This document shows, piece by piece, positions 18,845 through 28,099 of a DNA stretch of 64,000 nucleotides. The position numbers were made by a program, and so were the translations under genes. This DNA is from Pseudomonas sp. Q1-7 (GTDB lineage: Bacteria > Pseudomonadota > Gammaproteobacteria > Pseudomonadales > Pseudomonadaceae): contig NZ_CP116304.1 of the NCBI RefSeq assembly GCF_028010285.1, positions 323,501 to 387,500 on the forward strand, written 5' to 3'. The notes below the pieces were generated by a model. It was given only the letters and a program-made list of their open reading frames with translations. It searched no databases and was not told the origin of the DNA. Positions within the stretch are counted from its first letter, which is position 1; each line of letters begins with the position of its first letter.

Positions 18845-21800
18845 ATGACTGATCGGCACGACTACGTCGCCCTCGAGTGGGTCAAGGGCGAGATCGCGGA
18901 AACCCTGAAGCAGGCGCGGCAGGCCCTGGAGGCCTTCGTCGAAAACCCGCAGGACCCGACACGGATGCGCTTCTGCCTGACCTATATCCACCAGGTCCAG
19001 GGCACGCTGCAGATGGTCGAGTTCTACGGCGCGGCCCTGCTCGCCGAGGAAATGGAGCGCCTGGCCCAGGCCCTGATGGAAGACCGCGCGGCCAACCGGG
19101 GCGAGGCCCTGGAAGTGCTGATGCAGGCCATCCTGCAACTGCCGCCCTATCTGGACCGCATCCAGAGTGCGCGCCGCGACCTGCCGATGGTCCTGCTACC
19201 GCTGCTCAACGACCTGCGCGCTGCCCGTGGCGAGAACCTGCTGTCGGAAACCAGCCTGTTCGCCCCGGACCTCTCTCGCGTGCTGCCAGCCCTGTCCATG
19301 GACACCCTGGCGCGGATGCGTACCGCCGAGCTGTCGGTGCTGCTGCGCAAGCTGCGGCAGATGCTGCAGACGGCCCTGGTGGGCGTGATCCGCAACCAGG
19401 ACCTGGCCGCCAACCTCGGTTACATGGCACGGGTCTTCGCCCGCCTCGAATCCCTCTGCCAGGATGCGCCGCTCGGCCCGCTCTGGCAGATCGCCTCCGG
19501 CCTGGTGGAAGGCCTGGCCAACGGCTCGGTGGTCAACGGCTCCTCGGTGCGCAACCTGCTGCGCCAGGTGGACAAGGAGCTCAAGCGCCTGCTGGAGCAG
19601 GGGGCCGATGGTTTCAACCAGGCGGCGCCGGAAGAGCTGGTGAAGAACCTGCTGTTCTACGTCGCCAAGGCGCCGGCCCAGTCACCGCGCATCCGTGCCC
19701 TGAAGGAGCGCTACCGCCTCGACGAAGCCCTGCCGGATACCTCCGTGGTCGACGAAGAGCGCGCCCGCCTCGCCGGCCCCGACCGCGATGCCATGCGCTC
19801 GGTGGTGACCGCCCTCTGCGAGGAACTGGTGCGGGTCAAGGACAGCCTCGACCTGTTCGTGCGCAGCGATCGCAGCGGCGTGGCTGAGTTGGACGCCCTG
19901 TTGCCGCCGCTCAAGCAGATCGCCGACACCCTGGCGGTGCTCGGTTTCGGCCAGCCGCGCAAGGTCATCCTCGACCAGATCGACGTGATTCACGGCCTGT
20001 CCCTCGGCCAGCGCGAACCCAGCGATGCGGTGCTGATGGATGTCGCCGGTGCGCTGCTCTACGTCGAAGCCACCCTGGCCGGCATGGTCGGCCCGGTGGA
20101 AGAAGGTGCTACCGAAGAGAGTCACCTGCCCACCACCGATGTGGCACAGATCCACCAGTTGGTGATCAAGGAGGCGCGCAACGGCCTGGAACAGGCCAAG
20201 GACGCCATCATCGAGTTCATCGCCTCGCAGTGGAATCACGAACACCTGGCCCGTGTGCCGGAGCTGCTGACCCAGGCCCGGGGTGGTCTGGCGATGATCC
20301 CCCTGCCGCGCGCCGCTGCCCTGCTGGGCGCCTGCAACCGCTATATCCAGGAGCAACTGCTGGCGCGCAAGGCCGTGCCCAACTGGCAGAGCCTGGATAC
20401 CCTCGCCGATGCCATCACCAGCGTCGAGTACTACCTCGAACGCCTGTCCGAAGACCATGCCGCCCAGGGCGACCTGATCCTCGACGTGGCCGAGGAAAGT
20501 TTGGCCACCCTGGGTTATCCGCTTCAGGAGAAGCCCTCCATCCTCGATCGTGTGGAGGAGGACGAGACCCCCGCGCCCCTGGCCGATCCGTTGCAGGAAA
20601 TCGAAGTGCTGGCTGCCGAAGAGTCGGAGCTGCAGCAGCATCTGGACCCGGACGATGAACCGGAAGCGCAGATGCCCGAGAACCTGGCCCACGAGCCGGC
20701 TACCGAAAGCCCCGATCGTGGTGTGGACGCTCCGCCGGAACTGCCCGCAGCGCCCGAGACGCTGGCTGCCACCAGCGAACTGCTGGTTTCCGACGACAAC
20801 TGGAACCTGGGCGAGGCTGACGCCGAGCCGACTGTCGAACACATCGACTTCAGCCTGGACGCGCCGCTGGAGCTTGCCGTAGCGCCCGAGGCGCCGGCTG
20901 CCGATAGCGAACGGCCGGTCCCCGACGAGAACTGGAGCCTGGGCGAGTTGAGTGCCGACCCGGCGCCCGGCCTTGGTGCGTCGTCCGAAGCCGGCCTGGC
21001 CCTGGCGCTGGAGGGCGAGACTCTGCCCGGCCTCGACCTGGCTGAGCTGGACAGCCTGCCGACTGAAACCGAACTGCCGGTGGCGGAGGAGGGCGAATTG
21101 CTCGACCTCAGCCTCGACACGCCTTTGGAGTTCGACGCAGGCCAGCCCCTGCCCAGCTTCGACCTGGCCGACCTGGAGGAGCTGCCCGCAGCCTTGCCGG
21201 GTGACCCGTCCGCCCTCGACATGCCGCAGGAAACCCCTGACGAGCTGCCGGGGCTCGATTTCGACGAACTGGAAAGCCTCCCGGCCGCCGAACCGCTGGC
21301 CGAACTGGACGTGCTGAGCCTGGAAGACCTGCCGGCGCCCCTGGAGTGGGACGAAGCCTCCCTCGCCGAACTCGGTCTGCCGGAGGTGGAACTGCCGGAA
21401 GCGCTGCCGGAGGAGCCCGTGCAGGCGCCCGCCGCCGAGCGGCCGCTGTCCCTGGCCGAAGTCATGGCGGCGCCGGTACCGGCGTTCAACCCGCCGGCCC
21501 GTGAGGTGCCGCCAAGCCTGCTACCGCCTCCCGCCGACGAGGAGCCGGTGGACGACGAACTGCAGGAAGTCTTCATCGAAGAGGCCGGTGAGGTGCTGGA
21601 AACCCTGGGCGAACAACTGCCGCGCTGGTGCGCTGACAGCACCGATCGCGATGCCCTGGGCGAAGTGCGGCGTGCTTTCCACACCCTCAAGGGCAGCGGT
21701 CGCATGGTGCGCGCGCTGGTTATCGGCGAGCTGTCCTGGTCGGTGGAAAACCTGCTCAACCGCGTGCTGGATCGCAGCATCGAGGCCGATGAGCCGGTGC

Positions 21801-24800
21801 GGCAAGTCGTCCAGGATGTGGTCGATCTGCTGCCGGCACTGGTCGAGGAATACGCCGCCAAGGCCCAGCGTCAGCGTGACGACGTCGACCAACTGGCCGC
21901 CGCCGCCCACGCCCTGGCCAAGGGGCAGAGCCTCCCAAAATCTGACGCCCCGGGTTCAGAGCTGGCTGTCGAGCCCGCGGGCGAGCCGCACGCTCCGGCG
22001 GTCACCGAGTCCGGCGATGCGCTGGACCCGCAATTGCTGGACATTTTCCGCAACGAGGCCGAGCTGCACCTGGACACCCTTGCCGGCTTCATCAAAGCCT
22101 GCGACCAGGAGCTGCCCCAGGCGATCAACGACGACCTCCAGCGTGCCCTGCACACCCTCAAGGGCAGCGCGCACATGGCCGGCATCCTGCCGATCGCCGA
22201 GATCGCCACGCCCCTGGAGAAGCTGGCCAAGGAATACAAGACCAACCTGCTCAGCATCGACCTCTCCGAGGCCGAACTGCTGCGGGATGCGCTGGGCCTG
22301 CTGCGCCAGGGCGTGGCCCAGCTGGACAATGCACCGCTGGCGTCGATTCCCGGCACCGAGGCGCTGCTGGAGCGCATCCGCCAGTTGCACCAGAACCGCC
22401 TGGACGCTGCCAACGCCGCCCGGCGCGACGACAAGGGCGAGAGTCGCGATCCGCAGATGATCTCCCTGTTCCTCGCCGAAGGCATGGACATCCTGCTGGA
22501 CGCCGAGGATTTGCTGCGCCGCTGGCGCGAGCATCCGGCCGAGCGCCAGGAACTGGGCGCCTTGCTGGAGGAGCTGGATACCCTCAGCCGGGGCGCCGAG
22601 ATGGCCGAGCTGCCGCAGATGGAGGAACTCTGCGAAGCCCTGCTGGACGTCTATGGCGCCGTCGACGAAGGCAGCCTGCCGGTCAGCGAGCGCTTCTTCA
22701 GCGAGGTCGAGGCCGCGCACGAGGCGCTGATCGGCATGATGGACCAGGTGGCCGCCGCGCTGGAAGTCACGCCCCAGCCCGAACGCGCCCAGGCCCTGCG
22801 CAATCTGCTGCAGGAGGTGGTGGACCCGGTGGCCCTGGCGCTGCTGGAACCCGGCATGCCCGACCTGGAGATCGAAGAGCTGGACGCGGAAGGCATCGAC
22901 TGGCCGACCGGCGAAGACAGCCCGACCTTGCCGGAACCGGCCGACCTCGACGCGCAGGCGGCGCTCGATGCCGACCCGCTGGATGAAGTGCCGGCCGACC
23001 TGGATGAGGAAATGGTGTCCATCTTCCTCGAAGAGGCGGTAGACATCCTCGACAGCGCCGGCAAGGCCCTGGAGCGCTGGCTCGGCGAACCGGACAACAA
23101 TCCGGCGCTGCTGGCCCTGCAGCGGGACCTGCATACCCTCAAGGGCGGTGCGCGGATGGCCGAGATCCGTCCCATCGGCGACCTCGCCCACGAACTGGAG
23201 TCCCTGTACGAAGGCCTGGTGGATCGTCGCTATAGCCATTCGCCGCGCCTGGCCGGCCTGCTGCAGAACAGCCATGACTGCCTCGCCTCGCTGCTGGAGC
23301 AGTTGCAGGCACGCCGGGCCCTGTCCGATCCGCTGCAGCTGATCCTGGACATTCGCGGCTTCCGCCAGGGCGGTGCGCAGAGCCTGTCCGCGGCGGTCGT
23401 GCGGCCGCAGCCCGAACTGGAAGAAGAAACCGCCGACCTCGACGCGCCGCATGCCGCCGCCAACGACGCGCAGGTGGATGAGGCCCAGGGCGAGTCGGAA
23501 CGCTACGTCGAGATGCCCCTGGCCCAGTTGCTCGACATGCGAGCCGCCGAAGAGCCGACCGGTTACGCCTTGCCCGAACCGCAGGCATTCGATAGCGAGC
23601 AGGACCCGGAGCTGGTGGAAATCTTCCTCGAGGAGGGTTTCGACATTCTCGACAGCGCCGGCACGGCCCTGCAGCGCTGGATCGAGGCCCCGGACAACAG
23701 CCTCGAAGTCGAAGCCCTGCAACGAGACCTGCATACCCTCAAGGGCGGTGCGCGGATGGCCGAGATAGGCGCCATCGGCGACCTCGCCCATGAACTGGAA
23801 TTCCTCTATGAAGGCCTCTGTGGCGGCCGACTGCGCGCCAGTCCGGCGCTGTTCAGCCTGCTCCAGGCCTGCCAGGACCGTCTCAGCGAAATGCTCGACG
23901 CGGTGCGCGCGCGCCGCCCATTGCCGGACGGCCAGGCGCTGATCGACGCCATCCAGGGCTGGCGCGCCAACCCCGGCGAGCAACTGAGCATCCCCGCCAC
24001 CGTGCAACTGCAGCCGGCGGCGGAGGACGACCTGGATAGCCTGGCCGAGGCGGAGATCCTCGATATCTTCCTGGAGGAGGCCGACGACCTGCTGGAGGCC
24101 ATGGAAGCCGCCATCGGCCAGTGGGAAGAGGCCCGCGAGGACGGCGCCCCCCTGGATGAACTGCTGCGTGTGCTGCACACCCTCAAGGGTGGCGCGCGGC
24201 TGGCCGGGCAGAAGCGCCTGGGCGATCTCACCCATGACCTGGAAGAACACCTGATCGAGGCCCAGCAACAGGGTGCGCCCTGGCCGGACAGCCTGTTCCT
24301 CGATGTGCAGTCCGGCTACGAGGGCCTGCAGGCCGAGCTGGAGGAGCTGCGTCAGCAGCTGGACCAGAGCCTGGCCGAGGACCTGCCGCCGCCGTCGGCA
24401 CCGGCGGAGGTACCGGCGCTGGCCGGTCCGATCATTGCCGCCAGTTCGCAGCCCCAGGCCGTCCTCGAAGAGCGCGTGCTGCCTTTCGTCCGCCGGGCCC
24501 AGGACGCGGCCCAGGAGGCCGCCGCCCGCCGCGCGCCTCAGGAATTGGTGAAAGTGCCGGCCGAGCTGCTGGAGGGCCTGGTCAACCTGGCCGGCGAAAC
24601 CTCCATCTTCCGGGGCCGCGTGGAGCAGCAGGTCAGTGACTTCAGCTTCACCCTGAGCGAAATGGAAGCGACCATCGAGCGGGTGCGTGACCAACTGCGC
24701 CGTCTCGACACCGAGACCCAGGCGCAGATCCTCAGCCGCTACCAGGCCGAGGCCGAACGGGCCGGCTACGAGGATTTCGATCCGCTGGAAATGGACCGAC

Positions 24801-26377
24801 ACTCGCAGTTGCAGCAGCTCTCGCGGGCACTGTTCGAGTCCGCGTCCGACCTGCTCGACCTCAAGGAAACCCTGGCGGCGAAGAACCGCGATGCCGAGAC
24901 CCTGCTGTTGCAACAGGCGCGGGTGAACACCGAGCTGCAGGAAGGCCTGATGCGCACCCGCATGGTGCCCTTCGACCGCCTGGTGCCGCGCCTGCGCCGG
25001 ATCGTCCGGCAGGTGGCCAGCGAACTGGACAAGCAGGTGGAGTTCGTCGTCGGCAACGCCGAGGGCGAAATGGACCGTACCGTGCTGGAACGCATGGTCG
25101 CGCCGCTGGAACACATGCTGCGCAACGCCGTCGACCACGGTATCGAAAGCCCCGAGCTGCGCCGTGCCTCGGGCAAGCCAGAGCCCGGCACCATCCGCCT
25201 GAACCTGGGTCGCGAGGGGGGCGACATCGTCCTGACCCTGGCCGACGACGGTGCCGGCATCAAGCTCGAGGCGGTACGCCGCAAGGCCATCGAGCGCGGC
25301 ATGATGGACGCCGATTCCGACCTGTCGGACCACGAGGTGCTGCAGTTCATTCTCGAACCGGGCTTCTCCACCGCCGACAAGGTCACGCAGATCTCCGGCC
25401 GTGGCGTCGGCATGGACGTGGTGCACTCCGAGGTGAAGCAGCTCGGCGGCAGCATGAGCATCGATTCCACGCCGGGCGAGGGCAGCCGCTTCCTCATCCG
25501 CCTGCCGTTCACCGTCTCGGTGAACCGTGCGCTGATGGTGCTCTCCGGTGAGGACCTCTACGCCATTCCGCTGAACACCATCGAAGGCATCGTGCGGGTC
25601 TCCCCTTACGAGCTGGAGACCTATTACCAGCCGGATGCGCCGCGCTTCGAGTATGCCGGGCAGAACTACGAGCTGAAGTACCTCGGCGACCTGCTCGGCA
25701 ACGGCCAGCAGCCCAAGCTGGTGGGCCAGAGTCTGCCGCTGCCGGTGATCCTGGTGCGTTCCAGCGAGCACGCGGTGGCGGTGCAGGTGGACGCCCTGGT
25801 GGGCTCCCGCGAGATCGTGGTGAAGAGCCTCGGCCCGCAGTTCGCCGGCGTTCACGGGATCTCCGGCGCCACTATCCTCGGCGACGGTCGCGTGGTGGTG
25901 ATCCTCGACCTGCTGGCGACCATCCGCTCGCGCCACGCGCACCTGGTGCAGCCGCAACTGCGCTCGGCCAGCGCCCACCTGCTGCCGGCGGAAGCGGACC
26001 TGGAGCGTCCGCCGCTGGTGATGGTGGTGGACGACTCGGTGACCGTGCGCAAAGTCACCAGCCGCCTGCTGGAGCGCAACGGCATGAACGTGCTCACGGC
26101 CAAGGACGGGGTGGACGCCATCGCCCTGCTGCAGGAGCAGCGACCGGACATCATGCTGCTCGACATCGAGATGCCGCGCATGGACGGCTTCGAGGTGGCG
26201 ACCCTGGTCCGCCACGACGAGCGCCTGAAGGACCTGCCGATCATCATGATCACCTCGCGTACCGGCGAGAAGCACCGCGAGCGTGCCATGTCCATCGGCG
26301 TCAATGACTACCTGGGCAAGCCTTACCAGGAGTCCCTGCTGCTCGAAACCATTCAGCATCTGGTCAAACGGACATGA
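18845..26377 (+). CDS. chpA: Chemosensory hybrid histidine kinase ChpA
   Basis: A very large 2510-residue CheA-like hybrid kinase. Phosphotransfer histidine motifs are seen at H49 (IHQVQG), H946 and H1103 (HTLKGS), and H1430, H1630 and H1778 (HTLKGG). A degenerate copy near residue 1243 reads LDTLSRGAEMAEL and lacks the histidine. Long acidic Ala/Glu/Leu-rich linkers cover about 560-890. The kinase core has LRNAVDHGIESPELRRASGK, DDGAGI and GRGVGMDVV, then a CheW domain, then a receiver with D2440 in LLDIEMPRMDG. The P. aeruginosa protein has six Hpt plus Ser and Thr variants. It phosphorylates PilG and PilH. It overlaps chpB by four bases. Confidence 0.97.
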   Translation: MTDRHDYVALEWVKGEIAETLKQARQALEAFVENPQDPTRMRFCLTYIHQVQGTLQMVEFYGAALLAEEMERLAQALMEDRAANRGEALEVLMQAILQLPPYLDRIQSARRDLPMVLLPLLNDLRAARGENLLSETSLFAPDLSRVLPALSMDTLARMRTAELSVLLRKLRQMLQTALVGVIRNQDLAANLGYMARVFARLESLCQDAPLGPLWQIASGLVEGLANGSVVNGSSVRNLLRQVDKELKRLLEQGADGFNQAAPEELVKNLLFYVAKAPAQSPRIRALKERYRLDEALPDTSVVDEERARLAGPDRDAMRSVVTALCEELVRVKDSLDLFVRSDRSGVAELDALLPPLKQIADTLAVLGFGQPRKVILDQIDVIHGLSLGQREPSDAVLMDVAGALLYVEATLAGMVGPVEEGATEESHLPTTDVAQIHQLVIKEARNGLEQAKDAIIEFIASQWNHEHLARVPELLTQARGGLAMIPLPRAAALLGACNRYIQEQLLARKAVPNWQSLDTLADAITSVEYYLERLSEDHAAQGDLILDVAEESLATLGYPLQEKPSILDRVEEDETPAPLADPLQEIEVLAAEESELQQHLDPDDEPEAQMPENLAHEPATESPDRGVDAPPELPAAPETLAATSELLVSDDNWNLGEADAEPTVEHIDFSLDAPLELAVAPEAPAADSERPVPDENWSLGELSADPAPGLGASSEAGLALALEGETLPGLDLAELDSLPTETELPVAEEGELLDLSLDTPLEFDAGQPLPSFDLADLEELPAALPGDPSALDMPQETPDELPGLDFDELESLPAAEPLAELDVLSLEDLPAPLEWDEASLAELGLPEVELPEALPEEPVQAPAAERPLSLAEVMAAPVPAFNPPAREVPPSLLPPPADEEPVDDELQEVFIEEAGEVLETLGEQLPRWCADSTDRDALGEVRRAFHTLKGSGRMVRALVIGELSWSVENLLNRVLDRSIEADEPVRQVVQDVVDLLPALVEEYAAKAQRQRDDVDQLAAAAHALAKGQSLPKSDAPGSELAVEPAGEPHAPAVTESGDALDPQLLDIFRNEAELHLDTLAGFIKACDQELPQAINDDLQRALHTLKGSAHMAGILPIAEIATPLEKLAKEYKTNLLSIDLSEAELLRDALGLLRQGVAQLDNAPLASIPGTEALLERIRQLHQNRLDAANAARRDDKGESRDPQMISLFLAEGMDILLDAEDLLRRWREHPAERQELGALLEELDTLSRGAEMAELPQMEELCEALLDVYGAVDEGSLPVSERFFSEVEAAHEALIGMMDQVAAALEVTPQPERAQALRNLLQEVVDPVALALLEPGMPDLEIEELDAEGIDWPTGEDSPTLPEPADLDAQAALDADPLDEVPADLDEEMVSIFLEEAVDILDSAGKALERWLGEPDNNPALLALQRDLHTLKGGARMAEIRPIGDLAHELESLYEGLVDRRYSHSPRLAGLLQNSHDCLASLLEQLQARRALSDPLQLILDIRGFRQGGAQSLSAAVVRPQPELEEETADLDAPHAAANDAQVDEAQGESERYVEMPLAQLLDMRAAEEPTGYALPEPQAFDSEQDPELVEIFLEEGFDILDSAGTALQRWIEAPDNSLEVEALQRDLHTLKGGARMAEIGAIGDLAHELEFLYEGLCGGRLRASPALFSLLQACQDRLSEMLDAVRARRPLPDGQALIDAIQGWRANPGEQLSIPATVQLQPAAEDDLDSLAEAEILDIFLEEADDLLEAMEAAIGQWEEAREDGAPLDELLRVLHTLKGGARLAGQKRLGDLTHDLEEHLIEAQQQGAPWPDSLFLDVQSGYEGLQAELEELRQQLDQSLAEDLPPPSAPAEVPALAGPIIAASSQPQAVLEERVLPFVRRAQDAAQEAAARRAPQELVKVPAELLEGLVNLAGETSIFRGRVEQQVSDFSFTLSEMEATIERVRDQLRRLDTETQAQILSRYQAEAERAGYEDFDPLEMDRHSQLQQLSRALFESASDLLDLKETLAAKNRDAETLLLQQARVNTELQEGLMRTRMVPFDRLVPRLRRIVRQVASELDKQVEFVVGNAEGEMDRTVLERMVAPLEHMLRNAVDHGIESPELRRASGKPEPGTIRLNLGREGGDIVLTLADDGAGIKLEAVRRKAIERGMMDADSDLSDHEVLQFILEPGFSTADKVTQISGRGVGMDVVHSEVKQLGGSMSIDSTPGEGSRFLIRLPFTVSVNRALMVLSGEDLYAIPLNTIEGIVRVSPYELETYYQPDAPRFEYAGQNYELKYLGDLLGNGQQPKLVGQSLPLPVILVRSSEHAVAVQVDALVGSREIVVKSLGPQFAGVHGISGATILGDGRVVVILDLLATIRSRHAHLVQPQLRSASAHLLPAEADLERPPLVMVVDDSVTVRKVTSRLLERNGMNVLTAKDGVDAIALLQEQRPDIMLLDIEMPRMDGFEVATLVRHDERLKDLPIIMITSRTGEKHRERAMSIGVNDYLGKPYQESLLLETIQHLVKRT
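23126..23766 (+). repeat. Near-identical DNA blocks encoding two ChpA phosphotransfer motifs
   Basis: The stretch around GACCTGCATACCCTCAAGGG, continuing through GGCGGTGCGCGGATGGCCGA, occurs at about 23126-23166 and again at about 23726-23766, exactly 600 bases apart. The flanking codons diverge more. This looks like a relatively recent domain duplication or gene conversion inside chpA. Confidence 0.8.
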
Positions 26378-27408
26378 CAGAGAAGACTTCTGCACGCATC
26401 GCCGTGCTTGCCGACACCTCGCTGCAGCGCCATGTGCTGCAGCAGGCGCTGACCGGCAACGGTTACCAGGTGGTGCTCAACAGCGACCCCGCCCGCCTCG
26501 ACGAACAGGCCCTGAGCGCCTGTGAGACCGACCTCTGGCTGGTGGACCTGGCGCTTTCCGAGGATTCGCCCCTGGTGGACAACCTGCTGGAGCGCGCCAG
26601 CGCGCCGGTGTTGTTCGGCGAAGGCCATGCTCCCGAGCGCCATTCCGAGCACTACCCGCGCTGGGAGCGGCGCCTGTTCGGCAAGCTGAAGAAGCTGGTC
26701 GGTGACCCGGCGGTGGCGGTGGGACCGAGTCTGGAAATCCTGCTGGCCGAGGCCCAGCGCCCGGCGCGCCTGGAGCTGCCCAAGGCCCTGGCCGACACGC
26801 CGCTGCAAGCCGGTGAGCCGGCGCGCCAGGTATGGCTGCTGGCGGCTTCCCTGGGCGGCCCTGCGGCGGTCAAGGCCTTCCTCGACGCGCTACCCGGCGG
26901 CCTGCCGGTCGGGTTCCTCTACGCCCAGCACATCGATCCCGGCTTCGAGGCCGCGTTGCCGCAGGCAGTCGGGCGCCATAGCCAGTGGCACGTCAACCAG
27001 GCCCGTCACGGTGACGCCGTGCGCTGCGGCGAGGTGGTGGTGGTGCCCATCGGTCGCGAACTGAATTTTACCGATGACGACCACATGCAGGTGGTCGACC
27101 GGCCCTGGCCGGAACCCTACAGCCCGTCCATCGACCAGGCCATGCTCAACCTCGCCCAGCGCTTCGGCGCCCAGTGCGGCGTGATCGCCTTCAGCGGCAT
27201 GGGCAGCGACGGCAGTGCCGCGGCCGCCTACCTGCGCCGTCAGGGCGGCCTGATCTGGACCCAGAGCGCGGAGAGTTGTGCCTGTTCGAGCATGCCCGAC
27301 AGCCTGCGCGAAGGCGGCTACAGCAGCTTCAGTGGCGACCCGCGCGAGCTGGCGGCGAAACTGGTCGAACATCTGGCCGCGCAGACCCTTGCCCAGGAAT
27401 TCAAATGA
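26374..27408 (+). CDS. chpB: CheB-type methylesterase ChpB
   Basis: A 344-residue protein-glutamate methylesterase predicted to demethylate PilJ. The C-terminal catalytic domain shows the triad motifs AASLGGPAAVKAFLDALPGG (serine), YAQHIDPGFE (histidine) and AFSGMGSDGSAAAAYLRRQG (aspartate). The first 110 residues look like a weak receiver-like or linker domain without a full phosphorylation pocket. The ATG overlaps the end of chpA (ATGA), and its TGA overlaps the start of chpC in the same way, so chpA-chpB-chpC are translationally coupled. Confidence 0.93.
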   Translation: MTEKTSARIAVLADTSLQRHVLQQALTGNGYQVVLNSDPARLDEQALSACETDLWLVDLALSEDSPLVDNLLERASAPVLFGEGHAPERHSEHYPRWERRLFGKLKKLVGDPAVAVGPSLEILLAEAQRPARLELPKALADTPLQAGEPARQVWLLAASLGGPAAVKAFLDALPGGLPVGFLYAQHIDPGFEAALPQAVGRHSQWHVNQARHGDAVRCGEVVVVPIGRELNFTDDDHMQVVDRPWPEPYSPSIDQAMLNLAQRFGAQCGVIAFSGMGSDGSAAAAYLRRQGGLIWTQSAESCACSSMPDSLREGGYSSFSGDPRELAAKLVEHLAAQTLAQEFK

Positions 27409-27875
27409 GCCAAGCCGTTACCACCCAGAACAGCACTGCCAGCCTTACCGGGCTGCTGCTGCCGTTGTCCGACCGTACCCTGCTGGTGCCCAACGTGGCC
27501 CTGGCCGAACTCATTCCCTACCGCGCGCCCCAGGCGACGCCCGGCCTGCCCGCCTGGCTGCTGGGGCAGGTGGCCTGGCGTGACCTGCGCCTGCCGCTGC
27601 TGTCTTTCGAAGCCGCCGCCGGCGGCGAGGTGAAAGTCGGCTCCGGGGCTCGGGTGGCGGTGCTCAACGCCCTGGGCGGCCGCCCCCATGTGAAGTTCAT
27701 CGCCCTGCTGCTGCAGGGCATTCCCCGCTCGCTGAAGCTGGAGGAGGACCTGCCCCGCGCGAACGCGCCGTTGGCGGTACTCGAACTGGATGCGGTTCAA
27801 CTGGGTACCGACGTGGCGAAGATTCCCGATCTGGTGGCTCTGGAACAGATGTTGGCGGATGCGGGCCTGATCTGA
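27405..27875 (+). CDS. chpC: CheW-like adaptor ChpC
   Basis: A 156-residue CheW-domain protein with LTGLLLPLSDRTLLVPNVAL at the start and LLGQVAWRDLRLPLLSFEAA in the second subdomain. In P. aeruginosa ChpC acts as an additional adaptor of the Pil-Chp array and is needed for some directed responses. The chpD and chpE genes that follow it in P. aeruginosa are not present here; the next gene is rsmE on the other strand. It is coupled to chpB by an ATGA overlap. Confidence 0.93.
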   Translation: MSQAVTTQNSTASLTGLLLPLSDRTLLVPNVALAELIPYRAPQATPGLPAWLLGQVAWRDLRLPLLSFEAAAGGEVKVGSGARVAVLNALGGRPHVKFIALLLQGIPRSLKLEEDLPRANAPLAVLELDAVQLGTDVAKIPDLVALEQMLADAGLI

Positions 27876-27943
27876 AACGGCGGCAGAGCCGGATTAAAGC
27901 GCTTGAGGCTGAAGGCTCAACGAAAAAGTCCGGCGTGGTACCT

Positions 27944-27972
27944 GTAGGTTGGGTAGAGGAACGAAACCCAAC
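27944..27972. repeat. Pseudomonas intergenic palindromic repeat fragment (GTAGGTTGGGT type)
   Basis: GTTGGGT and ACCCAAC form seven-base arms around AGAGGAACGAA, preceded by GTAG. It resembles the larger palindrome after tktA (GTAGGATGGGT...). It lies in the 224-base chpC-rsmE spacer, which is otherwise non-coding. Confidence 0.5.
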
Positions 27973-28022
27973 ACGCAGGCGCCGATAACAGCGCTGACGG
28001 CTTGAGGCTGAACGCAACGCGG

Positions 28023-28045
28023 GTGTGGGAGTTCATTCGCGAAGG
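28023..28045. repeat. REP half-site
   Basis: GTGTGGGAGTTCATTCGCGA is closely related to the REP arms flanking the RAYT gene at 61.6-62.3 kb (TGTGGGGGCGAATTCATTCG), with a few bases missing. It is a solitary half-copy. Confidence 0.5.
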
Positions 28046-28055
28046 GCAGAAGACT

Positions 28056-28097
28056 GCCTTCAGCCTTCAGCCTTCAGCCTTCAGCCTTCAGCCTTCA
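28056..28097. repeat. Tandem 7-bp repeat, six copies of GCCTTCA
   Basis: Six perfect head-to-tail GCCTTCA units end three bases before the stop codon of rsmE (minus strand, stop at 28100). They lie outside the reading frame. Short perfect tandem repeats like this can change copy number by slippage. Confidence 0.9.
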
Positions 28098-28099
28098 GT

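Noticed and set aside
21956-26395. Open frame of nearly 1,500 codons on the minus strand opposite chpA
   Set aside because: Antisense shadow of the ChpA kinase and phosphotransfer domains with low-complexity composition.
28056-28097. Possible CRISPR-like array
   Set aside because: The units are only seven bases, head to tail with no spacers, and no cas genes are in the window.
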